Of a stretch of 30,170 nucleotides of DNA, positions 6,369-15,210 are shown in pieces. The first letter of the stretch is position 1; each line of letters begins with the position of its first letter. The notes below the pieces were generated by a model. It had not been told where the DNA came from and did not search any database. It saw nothing but the letters and a program-made list of their open reading frames with translations. The stretch lies in assembly GCA_964408945.1 (NCBI GenBank), contig CAYPBJ010000026.1, positions 1-30,170 of the forward strand, read 5' to 3'. The translations under genes and the position numbers were made by a program. Source of the stretch: VMCP01 sp964408945. Its GTDB lineage: Bacteria > Bacteroidota > Bacteroidia > NS11-12g > UBA955.

Positions 6369-6961
6369 TGGGTTTAAAATCAAAATATAGATTTTCATTT
6401 ACAGCAGCTTCGCTTATGTTGAGAGAACTTATAAATTATGCACGCATTCTTACTGAGAATAATTTCAGTATTGATAGTTTAATTCCAGATTCGTTAAACA
6501 AGGAGAAAGCGAAAACCAGTAAAAGAGAATTTGCTGAATTAAAAATTCGCCTGGCTACCCTTTCAAATGACGAAATACAATTATTAGTTGACTCTGATTT
6601 ATCAACGCAAAAGTTAATAGCATACTTAGCTTGTTGCAGGGCTTACAGTTACATAAGAGACTTCGTTTCTGAAGTCATCTTAGATAAGGTAAGCATTTTT
6701 GACCATCAAATAACTGATAGGGACTACAATGCTTTTTTTAGTAAGAAGAGTGTTGATCATGACGAATTAGAGATTCTGGCGGATACAACAAAGGCAAAAA
6801 TCAAACAGGTAGTCTTCAAGGTTTTAGAGCAAGCTGGATTGATAGATAATGTGAAAGCGAAAAACATTATCCGACCAATTGTTGATGTTCGACTCGAAAA
6901 TATTTTAAAAACTCATAAGCCAAGTGATTTGGCTTTATTGTTAATTCCACAATACGCCTGA
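6368..6961 (+). CDS. brxA: BREX protein BrxA (DUF1819)
   Basis: 197 residues, the usual family length of about 200. It opens with YRFSFTAASLMLRE, the N-terminal signature of DUF1819, followed by an all-helical body and a C-terminal segment with KAKNIIRPIVDVRLENIL. BrxA is a small helical DNA-binding-fold protein found first in type 1 BREX clusters; in studied systems its need varies between methylation and defence. The start overlaps the regulator stop (TAATG) and brxB begins one base after its TGA. The assignment rests on the N-terminal pattern, length and operon position together. Confidence 0.88.
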   Translation: MGLKSKYRFSFTAASLMLRELINYARILTENNFSIDSLIPDSLNKEKAKTSKREFAELKIRLATLSNDEIQLLVDSDLSTQKLIAYLACCRAYSYIRDFVSEVILDKVSIFDHQITDRDYNAFFSKKSVDHDELEILADTTKAKIKQVVFKVLEQAGLIDNVKAKNIIRPIVDVRLENILKTHKPSDLALLLIPQYA

Positions 6962-6962
6962 T

Positions 6963-7556
6963 ATGAATCAAAACGAATTGACGCACAAGAAATTTCAACA
7001 CATACACGAAGTACTCAGCTCTGAGAGCTTTTTGAAGATGGATGCTCTTAATGGCGAAATACCATTTTGGATTGCGCCATATGATATTGCTACTCAGAAT
7101 CAAGTTGAGCAAGAGATTACGAACTTGACAGTAAAACTTGAAAATACTGGAATTAAAACCCTAGTGGTAGACTTATTTGAGTTGTCATGTCAACTGATTG
7201 ATGAAAATATTGGCTTGAATGAAATGTTCGAATTGGAACTTGAAATGGATAAATTTGATTTCAAAGATGCGATTCAATCTACCATTAACATTCATGAGCG
7301 CTTCATCCCAGCCATAATAGAGAAAGTAGCTACAACCAATCCCAATATTTTATTACTCAAAGGTGTTGGAGCAGTTTATCCCTTCATTAGATCACACACC
7401 GTACTTAATAATTTACAGAGTGCAGTAAAGAACATCCCCACAGTTATGTTCTTCTGTGGTTCGTATACTGGACAATCGCTTAATTTATTTGGGACTCTGA
7501 AAGACGATAATTACTACCGAGCATTTAACATTGACACTTACAAGCAGAAAGCATGA
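6963..7556 (+). CDS. brxB: BREX protein BrxB (DUF1788)
   Basis: 197 residues, typical for DUF1788. Recognisable features are FWIAPYDIATQNQVEQEI near the N-terminus, LVVDLFELSCQLIDE in the middle, NPNILLLKGVGAVYPFIRSH and the closing MFFCGSYTGQSLNLFGTL followed by YYRAFNI. This Rossmann-like pattern ending in F-x-G-x-Y-x-G is diagnostic for BrxB. The protein is essential for type 1 BREX in tested systems; its biochemical action is unsettled. Its stop overlaps the brxC ATG by 4 nt (ATGA), indicating coupled translation. Confidence 0.9.
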   Translation: MNQNELTHKKFQHIHEVLSSESFLKMDALNGEIPFWIAPYDIATQNQVEQEITNLTVKLENTGIKTLVVDLFELSCQLIDENIGLNEMFELELEMDKFDFKDAIQSTINIHERFIPAIIEKVATTNPNILLLKGVGAVYPFIRSHTVLNNLQSAVKNIPTVMFFCGSYTGQSLNLFGTLKDDNYYRAFNIDTYKQKA

Positions 7557-10500
7557 AATCATTAAACGATATTTTCAAAAAGGACTTCAACAGAAGTATA
7601 GAGACTGTAATTAAAGCTGACGATCGTGAGCACATCTTCCAGGAAGTGGATGAATATGTCATTACGAAAGATGTATCAAAAAAGCTAGCAACTTTTTTTG
7701 AGGCATACAATGATAAGGCAAGTTCGAATGGTGTGTGGATCTCTGGTTTTTTTGGATCAGGTAAATCTCATTTGCTTAAAATATTGAGCTATGTTCTGGA
7801 AAACAAACAGCTTCAACAAAAACACCTTGGCGAATTATTCGCAGAAAAGGTAACGGATGATGTTAAACTGAAGGCTGACATTTTAAATGCTACGAAGCGT
7901 TATAGTTCAGAAAGCATTCTATTCAACATTGACCAGCAAGCCCAAATAACTAGCAAGAATGATGGCAATGCCATCTTGCAAGTATTTTATAAGGTATTTT
8001 ACGATCACCAAGGGTTTTACGGCTTCCAACCTCACATAGCAGATTTCGAAACTTATTTGAGTAAGGAAGGTAAATACGAAGATTTCAAAAACGAATTTGA
8101 AAAGGCGTTTGGTAAGTCATGGGTGGAGTCACGATTGAACTACGTGGCAAGAAATGTAAATGATGCCATTGCCGTTGCATGTGGTAAAATATATAACGAA
8201 GACTCCTCCAAGTACGATAAATACCTTAATGATTGGAAAGCTAAACAGAGATTCTCCATCGAGGATTTCGCTCTCAGAGTGAACGATTATATCGCAAGTA
8301 AGGGCAACCATTTCAGGTTAAACTTCTTTGTAGATGAAGTGGGTCAATACATTGCTGAGAACACCAACTTGATGCTTAATCTTCAAACCATTACCGAGTC
8401 ATTAATGACTAAGTGTAATGGGAATGCATGGGTAATTGTAACCTCCCAAGAAGATTTGGAAACGCTGGTTGGTGATGATACCGCAGTCCAATCAAATGAC
8501 TTTGCTAAGATTCAAGGTAGATTCAAAATTAGAATGCCACTGACATCTGCTAATGTAGATGAGGTAATTGAGAAACGTCTACTAGAAAAAAATACTGAAG
8601 GCGATAAAATACTTACCGATGTTCACACAAAGGAAGGTCAGAATATAAAAACCTTACTAACATTTTCTGAGGCGGGCATTCAGTTTAAGGGCTACAAAGG
8701 CGATTCGGATTTTGTAAGCAAATATCCGTTTATACCCTACCAATTTGATTTGTTCCAGCAGTGTATTAAAGCTCTATCACGTCACAACGTGTTTCAGGGC
8801 AAACACCAATCAGTTGGTGAAAGATCGATGTTAGGTGTATTTCAAGAGGTTTTAAAAAATGTAGGATATACAGATACCAATTCATTGGTAAGTTTCGATA
8901 GGATGTTCGAAGGATTGAGAGCAACACTGAGAACAGAATCTCAAAACTCAATCTATCTGGCAGAAAATCAACTTGGGGATCATCCTTTGGCTATTCGAAT
9001 TTTAAAGGTGCTCTTTTTGATAAAGTACTTTGACGGGTTCAAAGCCACTGCTCGAAACGTTAGCGTGCTATTACTTGATTCGTTAAAAACAAATCCAGTT
9101 AAACACCAAGAAGAAGTTGAAAAAGCATTGAATTTACTGGAGCAACAGACCTACATTCAACGCAGTGGTGAAATCTATGAGTACTTAACGGATGATGAGA
9201 AAAACGTTGAGGACGAAATTAAAAACACATCTATTGATGCTGCCCAGGTGAGTAACTTGATAAACGAGCTCATTTTTGATGGTATAATCAAGGACACCAA
9301 GATTAAATACAACCTGAATAAGCAGGAGTTTGAGTACACTCGTAAGGTTGATGGATTAATTTTTGGCAGAGAAAAGGAACTCAAAATTGAAGTAGTTTCA
9401 CCGAATAGTGAACAATATAAGAACGATGCTTACTTCAATGCCAGCACAATGGCAGACCAAGCATTAATGTTAGTAAAACTCCCTGAAGATAAACGATTGG
9501 TTTATGAAGTAAGGATGGCACTTAAAACAGAGAAGTACATCAAGCAAAACCAATCTGCATCAAATAAAGAGAGTATAAACCGAATTTTATACGAAAAGGG
9601 TCAGCAAAATAGAGATCGTAAGCAGATTATTCAAAATCAGCTAAATGACTTACTAGGTAAGTCATCTATTTTCATGAATGGTGTGGAGCACAAAGGCTCC
9701 AATAGTTCTGATGGTAAAACTAGAATTATTGAGACTGCCCAAGACCTAATACAATTAGCATTCCCCAAACTTCAACTGCTAGGCTCTACCAACTATGATG
9801 AGACGCAACTGCGAATCATCATGAATAATACCTCTGCTGACCTATTTGGTGGTGATGACAGCACCATCTCATCTGCCGAAAGAGAAGTATTGAACTTCAT
9901 TGAGAGGCGTAAAATGCAGCACGACAGAACCAATTTATCTGACATTAGAGACCACTTCGGCAAAAAGCCATATGGATGGACTCAAATGGCAGTTTGGTGC
10001 GTTACAGCAAGGCTTTTCCGTAGAGGTAAGATTGAAGGAAGACAGGACACGAACTCGTTAGATGATAGCCAATTTTATGAGGCACTCTCAAACAACAGAT
10101 ATCATCAAAACACAATGGTTTCTCCCCAAATTGAGTTCGATAAAGGGCAAATAAATCTACTCAAGCAAATACATTCAGATGCTTTTAACGAGTCGAATCC
10201 ATACAATGAGGCAAAAGAAGTAGTTGGTTTATTTAAAGATAAAGCTCGTGAGGTAGCAAATGAGATACAGGTTTTATTGGGTCAAAGTAGAGAATACCCC
10301 TTCGTGAAGTCCTTAGAGCCCCTTGAAGGATTGCTTAAAAAGATCCTTGGTATGGATTACGCAACTTTGATCACTGAAGCTAAAAACTTTGAAGACGATT
10401 TATTAAACGATAAAGAAAATAAACTTGACCCGATTCGCAAGTTTATGGCTGGTGAGCAGAAGAAAATCTACGATCGGATGCTCGTTTTCCTGACAGGCAA

Positions 10501-11062
10501 CCAAGCAAACTTTGATTATATCGACACCACAGAGCGCAGGGTTTTAAATGAAGCTCACGATTCTGCTCAACCATTCTACGGAAACGTTATGCAGGATGTA
10601 AAACGAGCAATGGATACTCTTGCTGATCGTATTCAAGAAAAGATACAGGCAGAACGAGAGCTTACACTCAATGAAGCAAAAAACAAAATGCTTCAACTCC
10701 AACAGCAGGAAGGTTACGATAAACTCTCTGCATCTGAACAAGACACACTATGCAAACCATTCAGGGAGATTGAGGCAAAAGCAAAAGAGCAAAAGTTTAT
10801 TGCAAACCTCATGCAAGACAGACAGCGTTTAGCAGATTTGTTTACAGATCAGCTTAATCTTCTATCGAAACTAACAACCAAAACATCTGGTGGTGAAACT
10901 GAACCCAAGGAGCAATTCATAAATCTTAGGAACGTTGAGAAAAAGATTCGCTTTGACAAAACACAGTTGAAATCAGCGGATGATGTAAATGAATACTTGG
11001 AGCAGTTAAAAATTGCTCTGATGGAACAAATTGAAGCAAATAGAAAAATAACATTGAGCTAA
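7553..11062 (+). CDS. brxC: BREX P-loop ATPase BrxC (PglY family)
   Basis: 1169 residues, close to the family norm of ~1200. Walker A is GFFGSGKS (residues 65-72, K71) and Walker B-like FVDEVGQYI has D261/E262. The N-terminal ~450 residues form the AAA+ ATPase; the middle has winged-helix-like stretches and WTQMAVWCVTARLFRRGKIE. The C-terminal ~250 residues are charged helices (LADRIQEKIQAERELTLNEA), likely coiled coil. BrxC is the large ATPase needed for both methylation and phage restriction in BREX. It is coupled to brxB (4-nt overlap) and pglX (TAATG, 1-nt overlap). No lesion seen. Confidence 0.93.
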   Translation: MKSLNDIFKKDFNRSIETVIKADDREHIFQEVDEYVITKDVSKKLATFFEAYNDKASSNGVWISGFFGSGKSHLLKILSYVLENKQLQQKHLGELFAEKVTDDVKLKADILNATKRYSSESILFNIDQQAQITSKNDGNAILQVFYKVFYDHQGFYGFQPHIADFETYLSKEGKYEDFKNEFEKAFGKSWVESRLNYVARNVNDAIAVACGKIYNEDSSKYDKYLNDWKAKQRFSIEDFALRVNDYIASKGNHFRLNFFVDEVGQYIAENTNLMLNLQTITESLMTKCNGNAWVIVTSQEDLETLVGDDTAVQSNDFAKIQGRFKIRMPLTSANVDEVIEKRLLEKNTEGDKILTDVHTKEGQNIKTLLTFSEAGIQFKGYKGDSDFVSKYPFIPYQFDLFQQCIKALSRHNVFQGKHQSVGERSMLGVFQEVLKNVGYTDTNSLVSFDRMFEGLRATLRTESQNSIYLAENQLGDHPLAIRILKVLFLIKYFDGFKATARNVSVLLLDSLKTNPVKHQEEVEKALNLLEQQTYIQRSGEIYEYLTDDEKNVEDEIKNTSIDAAQVSNLINELIFDGIIKDTKIKYNLNKQEFEYTRKVDGLIFGREKELKIEVVSPNSEQYKNDAYFNASTMADQALMLVKLPEDKRLVYEVRMALKTEKYIKQNQSASNKESINRILYEKGQQNRDRKQIIQNQLNDLLGKSSIFMNGVEHKGSNSSDGKTRIIETAQDLIQLAFPKLQLLGSTNYDETQLRIIMNNTSADLFGGDDSTISSAEREVLNFIERRKMQHDRTNLSDIRDHFGKKPYGWTQMAVWCVTARLFRRGKIEGRQDTNSLDDSQFYEALSNNRYHQNTMVSPQIEFDKGQINLLKQIHSDAFNESNPYNEAKEVVGLFKDKAREVANEIQVLLGQSREYPFVKSLEPLEGLLKKILGMDYATLITEAKNFEDDLLNDKENKLDPIRKFMAGEQKKIYDRMLVFLTGNQANFDYIDTTERRVLNEAHDSAQPFYGNVMQDVKRAMDTLADRIQEKIQAERELTLNEAKNKMLQLQQQEGYDKLSASEQDTLCKPFREIEAKAKEQKFIANLMQDRQRLADLFTDQLNLLSKLTTKTSGGETEPKEQFINLRNVEKKIRFDKTQLKSADDVNEYLEQLKIALMEQIEANRKITLS

Positions 11063-14000
11063 TGAACACCAACCAACTTAAAAAATTTGCACAATCAGCA
11101 AGGGTTAAATTAATTGAGCAGGTAGGTGCCAAGCTCAACTATGTGCTAACTCATGATACCGCTGAACTGAGAGGTAAAGCCAATACAGTAAAAAAGCTCA
11201 AAGAGGCTGTCGACAAAAAAGGAAAGCAACAGGTGATTGAAAAGGTAGCTTATACCTGGTTCAACCGTTTGGTGGCTTTACGTTTTATGGATGCCAATGG
11301 TTATCAACCCATAGGTATGTCGGTATTAACGCCTGCTAATGCCGCAAACAGTGTAAGTCCTGAACTATTGGATGCAGCCCATAGCGGTAGCATTCCTACT
11401 GATTTGACCGTTGATCGTCAGCATATACTGGATTTATTGGATGGTAGAGTAAGCAGCAACAACCCCGACAATGATGTATTCCGAATACTATTGGTTGCAG
11501 TTTGCAATCAACTTCATTCCATTTTTCCGTTTTTATTTGAGAAGATTGACGACTATACGGAGCTCTTACTACCAGACGATTTAACATCATCTTTCAGTAT
11601 TGTCAAAGAGATTGTTGAGGGAATGCCTAATGAAGATTGTGCCGAGGTGGAGATTATTGGTTGGTTATATCAGTTTTACATTTCCGAGAAAAAGGATGAA
11701 GTATTCGCTTCAAAAACAGCAGTAAAAAAGGAAGACATACCAGCAGCTACCCAATTGTTTACCCCAAGGTGGATCGTTGAGTATATGGTGCAAAATACAG
11801 TTGGAAAGTTATGGTTACAAAACAAACCTAACTCAAAACTGAAGGACTACATGCCCTACTTTATTGATTCTCCTAGTGTGCATGCAGATGATTACTTAAA
11901 GGTAAACTCGGTAGAGGAAGTAAAACTATTAGATCAGGCTTGCGGAAGCGGTCATATACTAGTTTATGGATTCGATTTGTTCTTCAAGATATATGAAGAA
12001 GAAGGTTATAACCCTAATGAGATACCTTCATTAATTTTAAAAAACAACCTCTTTGGCTTTGAAATAGATGAACGTGCCGCACAATTGGCTGGCTTTGCTC
12101 TATTGATGAAAGCCCGCAGCTATTATCGCAGGTTTTTTAGAAATCCAATAGCACCTAATATTCTCTGCTACCAGGATTTACCCTTGAGCTCAGACGAGAT
12201 CAAGGAAGCATTTACTCAGCTAGGTTATAAACTATCCGATGAGCTCAATCATGATTTGCATACAATGTTGCAGGCAACCAATTTTGGTTCTCTGATTGCC
12301 CCGCATACTTCGCTCAATGAGCTACAAAAAGTAAAATCGTTAATAAGGACGAAAACAAATAGCGGTGATGCTTTCTTTCAATACAGGTTAGAACAAATTG
12401 AAACTGCCATCAATCAACTGATTCCACTTTGTGAAAAATACCATTGTGTTGTAGATAACCCTCCGTACATGGGAGGTGGTAATATGAATAAAACTTTGGG
12501 GGACTTCGTAAAGACAAATTACCCAGATAGTAAAGCAGATTTAATGGCTTGCTTCATGGAAGCTGGAATCTATATGCTTCATCCCAAAGGATTTCTTGGA
12601 ATGATTAACCAACATTCTTGGATGTTCCTGAGTAGTTATGAAAATCTACGTGCTAGATTAATTGAAGATGTTTTGTTTGACACCAATCTACACTTAGGAG
12701 CAAGGACTTTTCCCGAAATTGGTGGAGAGGTGGTGCAAAATACATCCTTTACCTTCTGGAATAAAGGAATAGAAAGCAAAGGTACTTTTGTAAGATTAGT
12801 AGATTATAATTCTACCGAAGAAAAACGATTAAAAACCATAGAAGCCATCCAAAACCCTAATTGCGGTTGGTACTACTCAGCTAACCAAAAAGAGTTTGAA
12901 AAGATTCCTGGAAGTCCTATCGGATATTGGTTGAATGAGGTAATAATCGAGGCTTTTAGTTCAAATGAAACAATTAAAGAAATAGCTGAGGTAAAAAAGG
13001 GATTGAGTACTGCGAATGATTCTCGCTTTTTGAGATTTTGGAGTGAAATAGATTATGCCAAATCGTTATGTGACCCAAATAACGAGAATAAATATACATG
13101 GGCGCCAATATCCAAAGGTGGCGGGTTTAAAAAATGGTATGGTTTTAATGAATATGTAATCAATTGGGGGGAAAACGGAAGAGAGCTAAAGGATTTTCAT
13201 AACTCGGTTATCAGGAACGAATCATTTTATTTTAAAAAAGGAATTACTTGGTCTTATATAACCTCGTCAAAAATTTCATTTAGGATTCAAGAAAGCAATT
13301 TCATATCTGCTGCTGCGGGGCCAATTATCATTCCTAAAGATAAAAGTTTATTAATCGTACTCATTTCTTATTTAAATTCCAATGTTTATCAAAAGTTCTT
13401 ATCAGTAATCAAAGATGGTGGTATTACATATGAAATTGGTGAGGTCGCAAAAATCCCATTTACTGAAATAGATTATAAAGTCGATGGAATAGTTGTGACC
13501 GCTGAACAATGCATTAAAATTTCTACTCTTGAGTCAAATTCCCGTGAAACGTCATGGGATTTCTTCCAAAACGAATTGTTAAAACATGGAACTTTCAATA
13601 TCAAAGAATCTTATGATTCATACGAACAATACTGGCGAACAAAATTTTTTCAACTCCACAAAAACGAAGAAGAGCTCAACCGCCAATATATTGATATTTA
13701 TCGCTTACAGAATGAATTAACACCAGATGTGCCTTTAGAGGAAATTACTATTCTCAAAGAAGAAACAAGCATTGAAAATGGAGATTTAGTATTTCATGCC
13801 AATGAAGTGTTTGCCCAATTTGTAAGTTATGCCGTGGGTTGTATGTTTGGTCGTTACTCTTTGGACAAAGAGGGATTAATACTAGCAAACCAAGGTGAGA
13901 CATTAAAAGAGTACTTGAGCAAGGTTTCAAAGAATAAAGAGGAACTCAGTTTCATGCCAGATGAGGATAATGTGATTCCAGTTCTTGATGACGAATGGTT

Positions 14001-14589
14001 TGAGGATGATATTGTAGCCCGTTTCCATGGCTTCTTAAAAGCTAGCTTTGGAGAGAAGGAGTTTCAGAAGAATTTAGCTTTTGTGGAGGAGTGCTTAGGT
14101 AAAGACATACGTAAGTACTTCGTAAAAGACTTCTACAAAGACCATATCAAGCGTTATAAGAAACGCCCAATCTACTGGATGTTCTCATCGCCAAAAGGTT
14201 ATTTCAACGTGTTAATATACATGCACCGATACACACAGGATACTTTGAGTACCATCCTAAATGGATACTTGCGTGAATTTATAGGTAAATTAGAGTTGCA
14301 ACGCAAGCAGCATGAACATACAATTGTTAATGGTTCACCTGCTGAGCAAAACAGGGCTCAACGTGAAATTGATAAAATTGATGATATGCTGGCAGATTGC
14401 AGGAAGTACGAATCTGAAATACTCTATCCGCTAGCTGGAGAAAGGAACTCTATTGATTTGGATGATGGCGTTTTAGTGAACTACAACAAGTTTGGAGCCG
14501 CCATTGCACCTGTGGATGGATTGAACGATAAAAAGACAAAAAAGAAAGTCCTGGAATTTGACTGGATTGATACAACGCAGATAAGATAG
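11062..14589 (+). CDS. pglX: BREX adenine-specific DNA methyltransferase PglX
   Basis: 1175 residues, normal length for type 1 PglX. It transfers methyl from SAM to N6 of adenine in a non-palindromic site, marking host DNA as self. SAM-binding motif I is LDQACGSGHILVYGFDLF (D291 to G297); the catalytic motif is DNPPYMGGGNM with N466-P-P-Y469. The N-terminal ~250 residues contain YTWFNRLVALRFMDANGYQP, conserved in PglX. Residues ~600-870 should hold the target-recognition region and are the most variable part; the C-terminal ~300 residues include KRPIYWMFSSPKGYFNVLIY. Translation is coupled to brxC; the AlkB-like gene begins 3 nt after its stop. Confidence 0.95.
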   Translation: MNTNQLKKFAQSARVKLIEQVGAKLNYVLTHDTAELRGKANTVKKLKEAVDKKGKQQVIEKVAYTWFNRLVALRFMDANGYQPIGMSVLTPANAANSVSPELLDAAHSGSIPTDLTVDRQHILDLLDGRVSSNNPDNDVFRILLVAVCNQLHSIFPFLFEKIDDYTELLLPDDLTSSFSIVKEIVEGMPNEDCAEVEIIGWLYQFYISEKKDEVFASKTAVKKEDIPAATQLFTPRWIVEYMVQNTVGKLWLQNKPNSKLKDYMPYFIDSPSVHADDYLKVNSVEEVKLLDQACGSGHILVYGFDLFFKIYEEEGYNPNEIPSLILKNNLFGFEIDERAAQLAGFALLMKARSYYRRFFRNPIAPNILCYQDLPLSSDEIKEAFTQLGYKLSDELNHDLHTMLQATNFGSLIAPHTSLNELQKVKSLIRTKTNSGDAFFQYRLEQIETAINQLIPLCEKYHCVVDNPPYMGGGNMNKTLGDFVKTNYPDSKADLMACFMEAGIYMLHPKGFLGMINQHSWMFLSSYENLRARLIEDVLFDTNLHLGARTFPEIGGEVVQNTSFTFWNKGIESKGTFVRLVDYNSTEEKRLKTIEAIQNPNCGWYYSANQKEFEKIPGSPIGYWLNEVIIEAFSSNETIKEIAEVKKGLSTANDSRFLRFWSEIDYAKSLCDPNNENKYTWAPISKGGGFKKWYGFNEYVINWGENGRELKDFHNSVIRNESFYFKKGITWSYITSSKISFRIQESNFISAAAGPIIIPKDKSLLIVLISYLNSNVYQKFLSVIKDGGITYEIGEVAKIPFTEIDYKVDGIVVTAEQCIKISTLESNSRETSWDFFQNELLKHGTFNIKESYDSYEQYWRTKFFQLHKNEEELNRQYIDIYRLQNELTPDVPLEEITILKEETSIENGDLVFHANEVFAQFVSYAVGCMFGRYSLDKEGLILANQGETLKEYLSKVSKNKEELSFMPDEDNVIPVLDDEWFEDDIVARFHGFLKASFGEKEFQKNLAFVEECLGKDIRKYFVKDFYKDHIKRYKKRPIYWMFSSPKGYFNVLIYMHRYTQDTLSTILNGYLREFIGKLELQRKQHEHTIVNGSPAEQNRAQREIDKIDDMLADCRKYESEILYPLAGERNSIDLDDGVLVNYNKFGAAIAPVDGLNDKKTKKKVLEFDWIDTTQIR

Positions 14590-14592
14590 CCT

Positions 14593-15210
14593 ATGGAACA
14601 GTTAGATTTATTTGGCACAAGCCAGCCCAAAGACGGTGAACCAATTGTAATTCCAAATGGAGAATACATTTATTTGCCCAACTTTTTCAATAAAGTTGAG
14701 GCGGATGAATTGTTGCAAAAATTCATTGACAACATAGAATGGAAGCAGGAAAGCATGAATATGTACGGCAAGCAAGTACTGTTTCCAAGGCTAACATCTT
14801 GGTATGGCGATAATGATAAGCCTTACTCATTTTCGGGAATCACACTTAATCCGCATCCTTGGTCTGAAGAGTTGTTATTGATTAAAAGAAAGATTGAACC
14901 AATTAGTGAAACAATATTCAATAGTGTTTTACTGAACCTATACAGAGATGGGAATGATTCTATCTCGTGGCATACAGATGCGGAGAAAGAATTAGGTAAA
15001 AATCCAATAATTGCCTCTGTGAATTTTGGTGCGGAGCGTAAATTTCAAATCAAGCATAATCACACAGGAGAGTCGCATGATATTTTCTTGAAACATGGCA
15101 GTTTGCTTATTATGCGTGGTGAATTACAGCATTTTTGGAAGCATCAAGTTCCAAAGCAAAAAGCAATAACTAAACCTAGAGTAAACCTGACTTTTAGAGT
15201 AATTAAATGA
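14593..15210 (+). CDS. AlkB-like 2-oxoglutarate/Fe(II) dioxygenase embedded in BREX
   Basis: 205 residues, the normal size for short AlkB homologues of the ALKBH2/3-like branch. Fe(II) ligands are H127 and D129 (SISWHTDAEKELG) and H184 (HFWKHQVPK). 2OG-binding arginines are R196 and R202 (KPRVNLTFR), and NLYRDGNDSISWH is the expected run-up. PRLTSWYG (66-72) matches the nucleotide-recognition lid of DNA/RNA dealkylases. The enzyme should oxidatively remove alkyl groups from bases. It opens with MEQLDLFG, a frequent start in Bacteroidota relatives. All catalytic residues are present. It lies 3 nt after pglX and overlaps the next gene by 4 nt (ATGA), so it is a real operon member. Role in BREX is inferred. 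Confidence 0.9.
   Translation: MEQLDLFGTSQPKDGEPIVIPNGEYIYLPNFFNKVEADELLQKFIDNIEWKQESMNMYGKQVLFPRLTSWYGDNDKPYSFSGITLNPHPWSEELLLIKRKIEPISETIFNSVLLNLYRDGNDSISWHTDAEKELGKNPIIASVNFGAERKFQIKHNHTGESHDIFLKHGSLLIMRGELQHFWKHQVPKQKAITKPRVNLTFRVIK

Noticed and set aside
10620..10832. 70-codon + frame inside brxC, one of many internal frames in the large BREX genes.
   Set aside because: Out of frame within a continuous, well-matched BrxC coding sequence.
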